Of a stretch of 33,187 nt of DNA, positions 12,806 to 24,702 are shown piece by piece (positions within the stretch are counted from its first letter, which is position 1; each line of letters begins with the position of its first letter). Made by a program: the position numbers and the translations under genes. This DNA comes from Euglena gracilis (Eukaryota > Euglenozoa > Euglenophyceae > Euglenales > Euglenaceae): positions 1 to 33,187 of the forward strand of contig CAAHFI010893560.1 of the NCBI GenBank assembly GCA_900893395.1. Direction: 5' to 3'. The notes under the pieces are model-generated. The model had not been told where the DNA came from. It saw only the letters and a program-made list of their open reading frames with translations, and searched no databases.

Positions 12806-15800
12806 TTTTAACCGTTTGTGGCCGTTTTGTGATGTTTGTGACGTTGTGACCGTTTGTTGACCGTTTTGACCGTTTGTGACCGGTTTGTGTGACCGTTTGT
12901 GACCGTTTGTGACCGTTTGTGACCGTTTGTGCCTGTTTGTGACCGTTTGTGACCGTTTTGGACCGTTTGTGACCGTTGTGACCGTTTGTGACCGTTTGTG
13001 ACCGTTTTGTGACCGTTGTACCGTTTGTGACCGTTTGTGACCGTTTTGTGACGTTTTGACCGTTTTGTGACCGTTTGGACCGTTTGTGACCGTTTGTGAC
13101 CGTTTGTGACCGTTTCTGACGTTTGGGACCGTTGTGACCGTTTGTGACCGTTTTGACATTTGGTTTGTTTAGACCGTTTGTGACCGTTTTATGACCGTTT
13201 GTGACCGTTGTGACCGTTTTGTGACCGTTTGTGGTCCGTTTTGTGACCGTTTGTGACCGTTTGTGACCGTTTGTGACCGTTTGTGACCGTTTGTGACCGT
13301 TTGTGACCGTTTGTGACCTTTGTTGACCGTTTGTGACCGTTTGTGACCGTTTGGTACCGTTTGTGACCGTTTGTGACCGTTTGTGACCGTTGTGACCGCG
13401 TTTGTACCGTTTGTGACCGTTTGGACCGTTTGTGACCGTTTGTGATTGTTTGTGACCGTTTGTGACCGTTTGTGGACCGTTTGTGACCGTTTTGACCGTT
13501 TGTGACCGTTTGTGACCGTTTGTGACCGTTTGTGACCGTTTGTGACCGTTTGTGACCGGTTTGTGACCGTTTGTGACCGTTTGTGACTGTTTGTGGACCG
13601 TTTGTGACCGTTTGTGACCGTTTTGTGACCGTTTGTGACCGTTTGTGACCGTTTGTGACTCCTTGTGACCGTTTGTGACCGTTTCCTGACCGTTTGTGAC
13701 CGTTTGTGACCGTTGTGACCGTTTGTGACTGTTGTACGTGTGACCGTTTGTGACCGTTTGTGACCGTTTGTGACCGTTTGTTACGTTTGTGACCGTTTGT
13801 GACCGTTTGTGACCGTTTGTGACCGTTTGTGACCGTTTGTGACCGTTTGTGACCGTTTTGACCGTTTGTGACCGTTGTGACCGTTTTGTGACCGTTTGTG
13901 ACCGTTTGTGACCGTTTGTGACCGTTTTGACCGTTTGTGACCGTTTGTGACCGTTTGTGACCGTTTGTGGCCTTTGTGACCGTTTGTGACCGTTTGTGAC
14001 CGTTTGTGACCGTTTGTGACCGTTTGTGACCGTTTGTGACCGTTTGTGACCGTTTGTGACCGTTTGTGACCGTTTGTGACCGTTTGTGACCGTTTGTGAC
14101 CGTTTGTGACCGTTTGTGACCGTTTTGTGACCGTTGTGACCGTTTGTGACCGTTTGTGACCGTTTGTGACCGTTTGTGACCGTTTGTGACCGTTTGTGAC
14201 CGTTTGTGACCGTTTGTGACCGTTTTGACCGTTTGTGACCGTTTGTGACCGTTTGTGACCGTTTGTGACCGTTTGTGACCGTTTGTGACCGTTTGTGACC
14301 GTTTGTGACCGTTTGTGACCGTTTGTGACCGTTTGTGACCGTTTGTGACCGTTTGTGACCGTTTGTGACCGTTTGTGACCGTTTGTGACCGTTTGTGACC
14401 GTTTGTGACGTTTGTGACCGTTTGTGACCGTTTGTGACCGTTTTGTGACCGTTTGTGACCGTTTGGACCGTTTGTGACCGTTTGTGACCGTTTGTGACCG
14501 TTTGTGACCTTTTGTGACCGTTTGTGACCGTTTGTGACCGTTTGTGACCGTTTGTGACCGTTTGTGACCGTTTGTGCCGTTTGTGACCGTTTGTGACCGT
14601 TTGTGACCGTTTGTGACCGTTTTGTGACCGTTTGTGACCGTTTGTGACCGTTTGTGACCGTTTGTGACCGTTTGTGACCGTTTGTGACCGTTTGTGACCG
14701 TTTGTGACCGTTTGTGACCGTTTGTGACCGTTTGTGACCTTTTGTGACCGTTTGAACCGTTGTGACCGTTGTGACCGTTTGTGACCGTTTGTGACCGTTT
14801 GGACCTTTGTGACCGTTTGTTGACCGTTTGTGACCGTTTGTGACCGTTTGTGGCCGTTTGTGACTGTTTGTGACCGTTTGTGACCGTTTGTGACCGTTTG
14901 TTGACCGTTTGTGACCGTTTGTGACCGTTTGTGACCGTTTGTGACCGTTTGTGACCGTTTGTGACCGTTTGTGACCGTTTGTGACCGTTTGTTACCGTTT
15001 GTGACCGTTTGTGACCGTTTGTGACCGTTTGTGACCGTTGTGACCGTTGTGACCGTTTGTGACCGTTGTGACCGTTTGTGACCGTTTGTTACCGTTTGTG
15101 ACCGTTTGTGACCGTTTGTGACCGTTTGTGACCGTTTGTGTCCGTTTGTGACCGTTTGTGACATTTGTGAGTTTGTGACCGTTTGTGACCGTTTGACCGT
15201 TTGTGGACCGTTTGTGACCGTTTGTGACCGTTTGTGACCGTTTTTGACCGTTTGTGACCGTTTGTTGACTACTTGTACCGTTTGTGACCGTTTGTGACCG
15301 TTTGTAAGCCGTTTGTGACCGTTTGTGACCGTTTGTGACCGTTTGTGACCGTTTGTGACCGTTTGTGACCGTTTGTGACCGTTTGTGACCGTTTGTGTCC
15401 GTTTGTGACGTTTATGACATTTGGTGATTGTTTGTGACCGTTTGTGACCGTTTGTGACTTTGTGACCGTTTGTGACCGTTGTGACCGTTTTGTGACTGTT
15501 TGTGACCGTTTGTGACCGTTTGTGACCGTTTGTGACCGTTTTGTGACCGTTTGTGACTGTTTGTGACCGTTTGTGACCGTTTGTGACCGTTTGTGACCGT
15601 TTGTGACCGTTTGTGACCGTTTGTGACCGTTTGTGACCGTTTGTGACCGTTTTGTGACCGTTTGTGACCGTTTGTGACCGTTTGTTGACCGTTTGTGACC
15701 GTTTGTGACCGTTTGTGACCGTTTGGTACCGTTTGTGACCGTTTGTGACCGTTTGTGACCGTTTGTGACCGTTTGTGACCGTTTGTGACCGTTTGTGACC

Positions 15801-16097
15801 GTTTGTGACCGTTTGTGACCGTTTGTGACCGTTTGTGACCGTTTGTGACCGTTTGTGACCGTTTGTGACCGTTTGTGACCGTTTGTGACCGTTTGTGACC
15901 GTTTGTGACCGTTTGTGACCGTTTGTGACCGTTTGTGACCGTTTGTGACCGTTTGTGACCGTTTGTGACCGTTTGTGACCGTTTTGGCCTTTGTGACCGT
16001 TTGTGACCGTTGTGACCGTTTGTGACCGTTTGTGACCGTTTGGTTGCCGTTTGTGACCGTTTGTGACCGTTTGTGACCGTTTGTGACCTTTTGACCG
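12806..16097. repeat. Degraded core of the array
   Basis: This is the least ordered part of the window. It begins with TTTTAACCG at 12806-12814 and ends with units around 16081-16097 that carry GACC-TTTTGACCG. Besides T-run and C-run indels it holds real substitutions and mixed changes, such as TTTCTGACG near 13114, TTTAGACCG near 13168, GACTCC near 13657, GACTACTTG near 15267, TTTGTAAGCC near 15301 and TTTATGACAT at 15411-15420. Islands of exact units survive at 13973-14122 (15 units), 14232-14401 (17) and 15732-15981 (25). Every stretch still aligns to the decamer, so this is decayed or poorly read array rather than inserted DNA. Confidence 0.93.
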
Positions 16098-19000
16098 TTT
16101 GTGACCGTTTGTGACCGTTTGTGACCGTTTGTGACCGTTTGTGACCGTTTGTGACCGTTTGTGACCGTTTGTGACCGTTTGTGACCGTTTGTGACCGTTT
16201 GTGACCGTTTGTGACCGTTTGTGACCGTTTGTGACCGTTTGTGACCGTTTGTGACCGTTTGTGACCGTTTGTGACCGTTTGTGACCGTTTGTGACCGTTT
16301 GTGACCGTTTGTGACCGTTTGTGACCGTTTGTGACCGTTTGTGACCGTTTGTGACCGTTTGTGACCGTTTGTGACCGTTTGTGACCGTTTGTGACCGTTT
16401 GTGACCGTTTGTGACCGTTTGTGACCGTTTGTGACCGTTTGTGACCGTTTGTGACCGTTTGTGACCGTTTGTGACCGTTTGTGACCGTTTGTGACCGTTT
16501 GTGACCGTTTGTGACCGTTTGTGACCGTTTGTGACCGTTTGTGACCGTTTGTGACCGTTTGTGACCGTTTGTGACCGTTTGTGACCGTTTGTGACCGTTT
16601 GTGACCGTTTGTGACCGTTTGTGACCGTTTGTGACCGTTTGTGACCGTTTGTGACCGTTTGTGACCGTTTGTGACCGTTTGTGACCGTTTGTGACCGTTT
16701 GTGACCGTTTGTGACCGTTTGTGACCGTTTGTGACCGTTTGTGACCGTTTGTGACCGTTTGTGACCGTTTGTGACCGTTTGTGACCGTTTGTGACCGTTT
16801 GTGACCGTTTGTGACCGTTTGTGACCGTTTGTGACCGTTTGTGACCGTTTGTGACCGTTTGTGACCGTTTGTGACCGTTTGTGACCGTTTGTGACCGTTT
16901 GTGACCGTTTGTGACCGTTTGTGACCGTTTGTGACCGTTTGTGACCGTTTGTGACCGTTTGTGACCGTTTGTGACCGTTTGTGACCGTTTGTGACCGTTT
17001 GTGACCGTTTGTGACCGTTTGTGACCGTTTGTGACCGTTTGTGACCGTTTGTGACCGTTTGTGACCGTTTGTGACCGTTTGTGACCGTTTGTGACCGTTT
17101 GTGACCGTTTGTGACCGTTTGTGACCGTTTGTGACCGTTTGTGACCGTTTGTGACCGTTTGTGACCGTTTGTGACCGTTTGTGACCGTTTGTGACCGTTT
17201 GTGACCGTTTGTGACCGTTTGTGACCGTTTGTGACCGTTTGTGACCGTTTGTGACCGTTTGTGACCGTTTGTGACCGTTTGTGACCGTTTGTGACCGTTT
17301 GTGACCGTTTGTGACCGTTTGTGACCGTTTGTGACCGTTTGTGACCGTTTGTGACCGTTTGTGACCGTTTGTGACCGTTTGTGACCGTTTGTGACCGTTT
17401 GTGACCGTTTGTGACCGTTTGTGACCGTTTGTGACCGTTTGTGACCGTTTGTGACCGTTTGTGACCGTTTGTGACCGTTTGTGACCGTTTGTGACCGTTT
17501 GTGACCGTTTGTGACCGTTTGTGACCGTTTGTGACCGTTTGTGACCGTTTGTGACCGTTTGTGACCGTTTGTGACCGTTTGTGACCGTTTGTGACCGTTT
17601 GTGACCGTTTGTGACCGTTTGTGACCGTTTGTGACCGTTTGTGACCGTTTGTGACCGTTTGTGACCGTTTGTGACCGTTTGTGACCGTTTGTGACCGTTT
17701 GTGACCGTTTGTGACCGTTTGTGACCGTTTGTGACCGTTTGTGACCGTTTGTGACCGTTTGTGACCGTTTGTGACCGTTTGTGACCGTTTGTGACCGTTT
17801 GTGACCGTTTGTGACCGTTTGTGACCGTTTGTGACCGTTTGTGACCGTTTGTGACCGTTTGTGACCGTTTGTGACCGTTTGTGACCGTTTGTGACCGTTT
17901 GTGACCGTTTGTGACCGTTTGTGACCGTTTGTGACCGTTTGTGACCGTTTGTGACCGTTTGTGACCGTTTGTGACCGTTTGTGACCGTTTGTGACCGTTT
18001 GTGACCGTTTGTGACCGTTTGTGACCGTTTGTGACCGTTTGTGACCGTTTGTGACCGTTTGTGACCGTTTGTGACCGTTTGTGACCGTTTGTGACCGTTT
18101 GTGACCGTTTGTGACCGTTTGTGACCGTTTGTGACCGTTTGTGACCGTTTGTGACCGTTTGTGACCGTTTGTGACCGTTTGTGACCGTTTGTGACCGTTT
18201 GTGACCGTTTGTGACCGTTTGTGACCGTTTGTGACCGTTTGTGACCGTTTGTGACCGTTTGTGACCGTTTGTGACCGTTTGTGACCGTTTGTGACCGTTT
18301 GTGACCGTTTGTGACCGTTTGTGACCGTTTGTGACCGTTTGTGACCGTTTGTGACCGTTTGTGACCGTTTGTGACCGTTTGTGACCGTTTGTGACCGTTT
18401 GTGACCGTTTGTGACCGTTTGTGACCGTTTGTGACCGTTTGTGACCGTTTGTGACCGTTTGTGACCGTTTGTGACCGTTTGTGACCGTTTGTGACCGTTT
18501 GTGACCGTTTGTGACCGTTTGTGACCGTTTGTGACCGTTTGTGACCGTTTGTGACCGTTTGTGACCGTTTGTGACCGTTTGTGACCGTTTGTGACCGTTT
18601 GTGACCGTTTGTGACCGTTTGTGACCGTTTGTGACCGTTTGTGACCGTTTGTGACCGTTTGTGACCGTTTGTGACCGTTTGTGACCGTTTGTGACCGTTT
18701 GTGACCGTTTGTGACCGTTTGTGACCGTTTGTGACCGTTTGTGACCGTTTGTGACCGTTTGTGACCGTTTGTGACCGTTTGTGACCGTTTGTGACCGTTT
18801 GTGACCGTTTGTGACCGTTTGTGACCGTTTGTGACCGTTTGTGACCGTTTGTGACCGTTTGTGACCGTTTGTGACCGTTTGTGACCGTTTGTGACCGTTT
18901 GTGACCGTTTGTGACCGTTTGTGACCGTTTGTGACCGTTTGTGACCGTTTGTGACCGTTTGTGACCGTTTGTGACCGTTTGTGACCGTTTGTGACCGTTT

Positions 19001-22000
19001 GTGACCGTTTGTGACCGTTTGTGACCGTTTGTGACCGTTTGTGACCGTTTGTGACCGTTTGTGACCGTTTGTGACCGTTTGTGACCGTTTGTGACCGTTT
19101 GTGACCGTTTGTGACCGTTTGTGACCGTTTGTGACCGTTTGTGACCGTTTGTGACCGTTTGTGACCGTTTGTGACCGTTTGTGACCGTTTGTGACCGTTT
19201 GTGACCGTTTGTGACCGTTTGTGACCGTTTGTGACCGTTTGTGACCGTTTGTGACCGTTTGTGACCGTTTGTGACCGTTTGTGACCGTTTGTGACCGTTT
19301 GTGACCGTTTGTGACCGTTTGTGACCGTTTGTGACCGTTTGTGACCGTTTGTGACCGTTTGTGACCGTTTGTGACCGTTTGTGACCGTTTGTGACCGTTT
19401 GTGACCGTTTGTGACCGTTTGTGACCGTTTGTGACCGTTTGTGACCGTTTGTGACCGTTTGTGACCGTTTGTGACCGTTTGTGACCGTTTGTGACCGTTT
19501 GTGACCGTTTGTGACCGTTTGTGACCGTTTGTGACCGTTTGTGACCGTTTGTGACCGTTTGTGACCGTTTGTGACCGTTTGTGACCGTTTGTGACCGTTT
19601 GTGACCGTTTGTGACCGTTTGTGACCGTTTGTGACCGTTTGTGACCGTTTGTGACCGTTTGTGACCGTTTGTGACCGTTTGTGACCGTTTGTGACCGTTT
19701 GTGACCGTTTGTGACCGTTTGTGACCGTTTGTGACCGTTTGTGACCGTTTGTGACCGTTTGTGACCGTTTGTGACCGTTTGTGACCGTTTGTGACCGTTT
19801 GTGACCGTTTGTGACCGTTTGTGACCGTTTGTGACCGTTTGTGACCGTTTGTGACCGTTTGTGACCGTTTGTGACCGTTTGTGACCGTTTGTGACCGTTT
19901 GTGACCGTTTGTGACCGTTTGTGACCGTTTGTGACCGTTTGTGACCGTTTGTGACCGTTTGTGACCGTTTGTGACCGTTTGTGACCGTTTGTGACCGTTT
20001 GTGACCGTTTGTGACCGTTTGTGACCGTTTGTGACCGTTTGTGACCGTTTGTGACCGTTTGTGACCGTTTGTGACCGTTTGTGACCGTTTGTGACCGTTT
20101 GTGACCGTTTGTGACCGTTTGTGACCGTTTGTGACCGTTTGTGACCGTTTGTGACCGTTTGTGACCGTTTGTGACCGTTTGTGACCGTTTGTGACCGTTT
20201 GTGACCGTTTGTGACCGTTTGTGACCGTTTGTGACCGTTTGTGACCGTTTGTGACCGTTTGTGACCGTTTGTGACCGTTTGTGACCGTTTGTGACCGTTT
20301 GTGACCGTTTGTGACCGTTTGTGACCGTTTGTGACCGTTTGTGACCGTTTGTGACCGTTTGTGACCGTTTGTGACCGTTTGTGACCGTTTGTGACCGTTT
20401 GTGACCGTTTGTGACCGTTTGTGACCGTTTGTGACCGTTTGTGACCGTTTGTGACCGTTTGTGACCGTTTGTGACCGTTTGTGACCGTTTGTGACCGTTT
20501 GTGACCGTTTGTGACCGTTTGTGACCGTTTGTGACCGTTTGTGACCGTTTGTGACCGTTTGTGACCGTTTGTGACCGTTTGTGACCGTTTGTGACCGTTT
20601 GTGACCGTTTGTGACCGTTTGTGACCGTTTGTGACCGTTTGTGACCGTTTGTGACCGTTTGTGACCGTTTGTGACCGTTTGTGACCGTTTGTGACCGTTT
20701 GTGACCGTTTGTGACCGTTTGTGACCGTTTGTGACCGTTTGTGACCGTTTGTGACCGTTTGTGACCGTTTGTGACCGTTTGTGACCGTTTGTGACCGTTT
20801 GTGACCGTTTGTGACCGTTTGTGACCGTTTGTGACCGTTTGTGACCGTTTGTGACCGTTTGTGACCGTTTGTGACCGTTTGTGACCGTTTGTGACCGTTT
20901 GTGACCGTTTGTGACCGTTTGTGACCGTTTGTGACCGTTTGTGACCGTTTGTGACCGTTTGTGACCGTTTGTGACCGTTTGTGACCGTTTGTGACCGTTT
21001 GTGACCGTTTGTGACCGTTTGTGACCGTTTGTGACCGTTTGTGACCGTTTGTGACCGTTTGTGACCGTTTGTGACCGTTTGTGACCGTTTGTGACCGTTT
21101 GTGACCGTTTGTGACCGTTTGTGACCGTTTGTGACCGTTTGTGACCGTTTGTGACCGTTTGTGACCGTTTGTGACCGTTTGTGACCGTTTGTGACCGTTT
21201 GTGACCGTTTGTGACCGTTTGTGACCGTTTGTGACCGTTTGTGACCGTTTGTGACCGTTTGTGACCGTTTGTGACCGTTTGTGACCGTTTGTGACCGTTT
21301 GTGACCGTTTGTGACCGTTTGTGACCGTTTGTGACCGTTTGTGACCGTTTGTGACCGTTTGTGACCGTTTGTGACCGTTTGTGACCGTTTGTGACCGTTT
21401 GTGACCGTTTGTGACCGTTTGTGACCGTTTGTGACCGTTTGTGACCGTTTGTGACCGTTTGTGACCGTTTGTGACCGTTTGTGACCGTTTGTGACCGTTT
21501 GTGACCGTTTGTGACCGTTTGTGACCGTTTGTGACCGTTTGTGACCGTTTGTGACCGTTTGTGACCGTTTGTGACCGTTTGTGACCGTTTGTGACCGTTT
21601 GTGACCGTTTGTGACCGTTTGTGACCGTTTGTGACCGTTTGTGACCGTTTGTGACCGTTTGTGACCGTTTGTGACCGTTTGTGACCGTTTGTGACCGTTT
21701 GTGACCGTTTGTGACCGTTTGTGACCGTTTGTGACCGTTTGTGACCGTTTGTGACCGTTTGTGACCGTTTGTGACCGTTTGTGACCGTTTGTGACCGTTT
21801 GTGACCGTTTGTGACCGTTTGTGACCGTTTGTGACCGTTTGTGACCGTTTGTGACCGTTTGTGACCGTTTGTGACCGTTTGTGACCGTTTGTGACCGTTT
21901 GTGACCGTTTGTGACCGTTTGTGACCGTTTGTGACCGTTTGTGACCGTTTGTGACCGTTTGTGACCGTTTGTGACCGTTTGTGACCGTTTGTGACCGTTT

Positions 22001-24687
22001 GTGACCGTTTGTGACCGTTTGTGACCGTTTGTGACCGTTTGTGACCGTTTGTGACCGTTTGTGACCGTTTGTGACCGTTTGTGACCGTTTGTGACCGTTT
22101 GTGACCGTTTGTGACCGTTTGTGACCGTTTGTGACCGTTTGTGACCGTTTGTGACCGTTTGTGACCGTTTGTGACCGTTTGTGACCGTTTGTGACCGTTT
22201 GTGACCGTTTGTGACCGTTTGTGACCGTTTGTGACCGTTTGTGACCGTTTGTGACCGTTTGTGACCGTTTGTGACCGTTTGTGACCGTTTGTGACCGTTT
22301 GTGACCGTTTGTGACCGTTTGTGACCGTTTGTGACCGTTTGTGACCGTTTGTGACCGTTTGTGACCGTTTGTGACCGTTTGTGACCGTTTGTGACCGTTT
22401 GTGACCGTTTGTGACCGTTTGTGACCGTTTGTGACCGTTTGTGACCGTTTGTGACCGTTTGTGACCGTTTGTGACCGTTTGTGACCGTTTGTGACCGTTT
22501 GTGACCGTTTGTGACCGTTTGTGACCGTTTGTGACCGTTTGTGACCGTTTGTGACCGTTTGTGACCGTTTGTGACCGTTTGTGACCGTTTGTGACCGTTT
22601 GTGACCGTTTGTGACCGTTTGTGACCGTTTGTGACCGTTTGTGACCGTTTGTGACCGTTTGTGACCGTTTGTGACCGTTTGTGACCGTTTGTGACCGTTT
22701 GTGACCGTTTGTGACCGTTTGTGACCGTTTGTGACCGTTTGTGACCGTTTGTGACCGTTTGTGACCGTTTGTGACCGTTTGTGACCGTTTGTGACCGTTT
22801 GTGACCGTTTGTGACCGTTTGTGACCGTTTGTGACCGTTTGTGACCGTTTGTGACCGTTTGTGACCGTTTGTGACCGTTTGTGACCGTTTGTGACCGTTT
22901 GTGACCGTTTGTGACCGTTTGTGACCGTTTGTGACCGTTTGTGACCGTTTGTGACCGTTTGTGACCGTTTGTGACCGTTTGTGACCGTTTGTGACCGTTT
23001 GTGACCGTTTGTGACCGTTTGTGACCGTTTGTGACCGTTTGTGACCGTTTGTGACCGTTTGTGACCGTTTGTGACCGTTTGTGACCGTTTGTGACCGTTT
23101 GTGACCGTTTGTGACCGTTTGTGACCGTTTGTGACCGTTTGTGACCGTTTGTGACCGTTTGTGACCGTTTGTGACCGTTTGTGACCGTTTGTGACCGTTT
23201 GTGACCGTTTGTGACCGTTTGTGACCGTTTGTGACCGTTTGTGACCGTTTGTGACCGTTTGTGACCGTTTGTGACCGTTTGTGACCGTTTGTGACCGTTT
23301 GTGACCGTTTGTGACCGTTTGTGACCGTTTGTGACCGTTTGTGACCGTTTGTGACCGTTTGTGACCGTTTGTGACCGTTTGTGACCGTTTGTGACCGTTT
23401 GTGACCGTTTGTGACCGTTTGTGACCGTTTGTGACCGTTTGTGACCGTTTGTGACCGTTTGTGACCGTTTGTGACCGTTTGTGACCGTTTGTGACCGTTT
23501 GTGACCGTTTGTGACCGTTTGTGACCGTTTGTGACCGTTTGTGACCGTTTGTGACCGTTTGTGACCGTTTGTGACCGTTTGTGACCGTTTGTGACCGTTT
23601 GTGACCGTTTGTGACCGTTTGTGACCGTTTGTGACCGTTTGTGACCGTTTGTGACCGTTTGTGACCGTTTGTGACCGTTTGTGACCGTTTGTGACCGTTT
23701 GTGACCGTTTGTGACCGTTTGTGACCGTTTGTGACCGTTTGTGACCGTTTGTGACCGTTTGTGACCGTTTGTGACCGTTTGTGACCGTTTGTGACCGTTT
23801 GTGACCGTTTGTGACCGTTTGTGACCGTTTGTGACCGTTTGTGACCGTTTGTGACCGTTTGTGACCGTTTGTGACCGTTTGTGACCGTTTGTGACCGTTT
23901 GTGACCGTTTGTGACCGTTTGTGACCGTTTGTGACCGTTTGTGACCGTTTGTGACCGTTTGTGACCGTTTGTGACCGTTTGTGACCGTTTGTGACCGTTT
24001 GTGACCGTTTGTGACCGTTTGTGACCGTTTGTGACCGTTTGTGACCGTTTGTGACCGTTTGTGACCGTTTGTGACCGTTTGTGACCGTTTGTGACCGTTT
24101 GTGACCGTTTGTGACCGTTTGTGACCGTTTGTGACCGTTTGTGACCGTTTGTGACCGTTTGTGACCGTTTGTGACCGTTTGTGACCGTTTGTGACCGTTT
24201 GTGACCGTTTGTGACCGTTTGTGACCGTTTGTGACCGTTTGTGACCGTTTGTGACCGTTTGTGACCGTTTGTGACCGTTTGTGACCGTTTGTGACCGTTT
24301 GTGACCGTTTGTGACCGTTTGTGACCGTTTGTGACCGTTTGTGACCGTTTGTGACCGTTTGTGACCGTTTGTGACCGTTTGTGACCGTTTGTGACCGTTT
24401 GTGACCGTTTGTGACCGTTTGTGACCGTTTGTGACCGTTTGTGACCGTTTGTGACCGTTTGTGACCGTTTGTGACCGTTTGTGACCGTTTGTGACCGTTT
24501 GTGACCGTTTGTGACCGTTTGTGACCGTTTGTGACCGTTTGTGACCGTTTGTGACCGTTTGTGACCGTTTGTGACCGTTTGTGACCGTTTGTGACCGTTT
24601 GTGACCGTTTGTGACCGTTTGTGACCGTTTGTGACCGTTTGTGACCGTTTGTGACCGTTTGTGACCGTTTGTGACCGTTTGTGACCG
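16098..24687. repeat. Homogeneous block, 859 exact decamers
   Basis: This is the longest uniform run in the window: 8,590 bases in constant phase, or 859 consecutive exact units. Its left edge is abrupt, because the bases just before 16098 belong to the degraded core, with no gradual transition like the one seen at 10.3-12.8 kb. Its right edge is the half-unit loss at 24688-24702. As with the first block, the uniformity fits recent amplification or homogenisation, and the copy number depends on the assembly being right. Confidence 0.93.
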
Positions 24688-24702
24688 TTTGTTTTGTGAC
24701 CG
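24688..24702. repeat. 15-base junction with loss of a half unit
   Basis: Two adjacent units are fused as TTTGTTTTGTGACCG. This equals one unit that has lost GACCG, followed by a complete unit. It is the only break in about 11.7 kb of otherwise exact repeats (16098-27802). It shifts the repeat phase by five bases, about half a helical turn. Confidence 0.9.

Noticed and set aside
12806-16097. A transposon or unique insertion in the central core
   Set aside because: Every stretch can still be aligned to altered decamers. There is no foreign segment, terminal repeat or target-site duplication.
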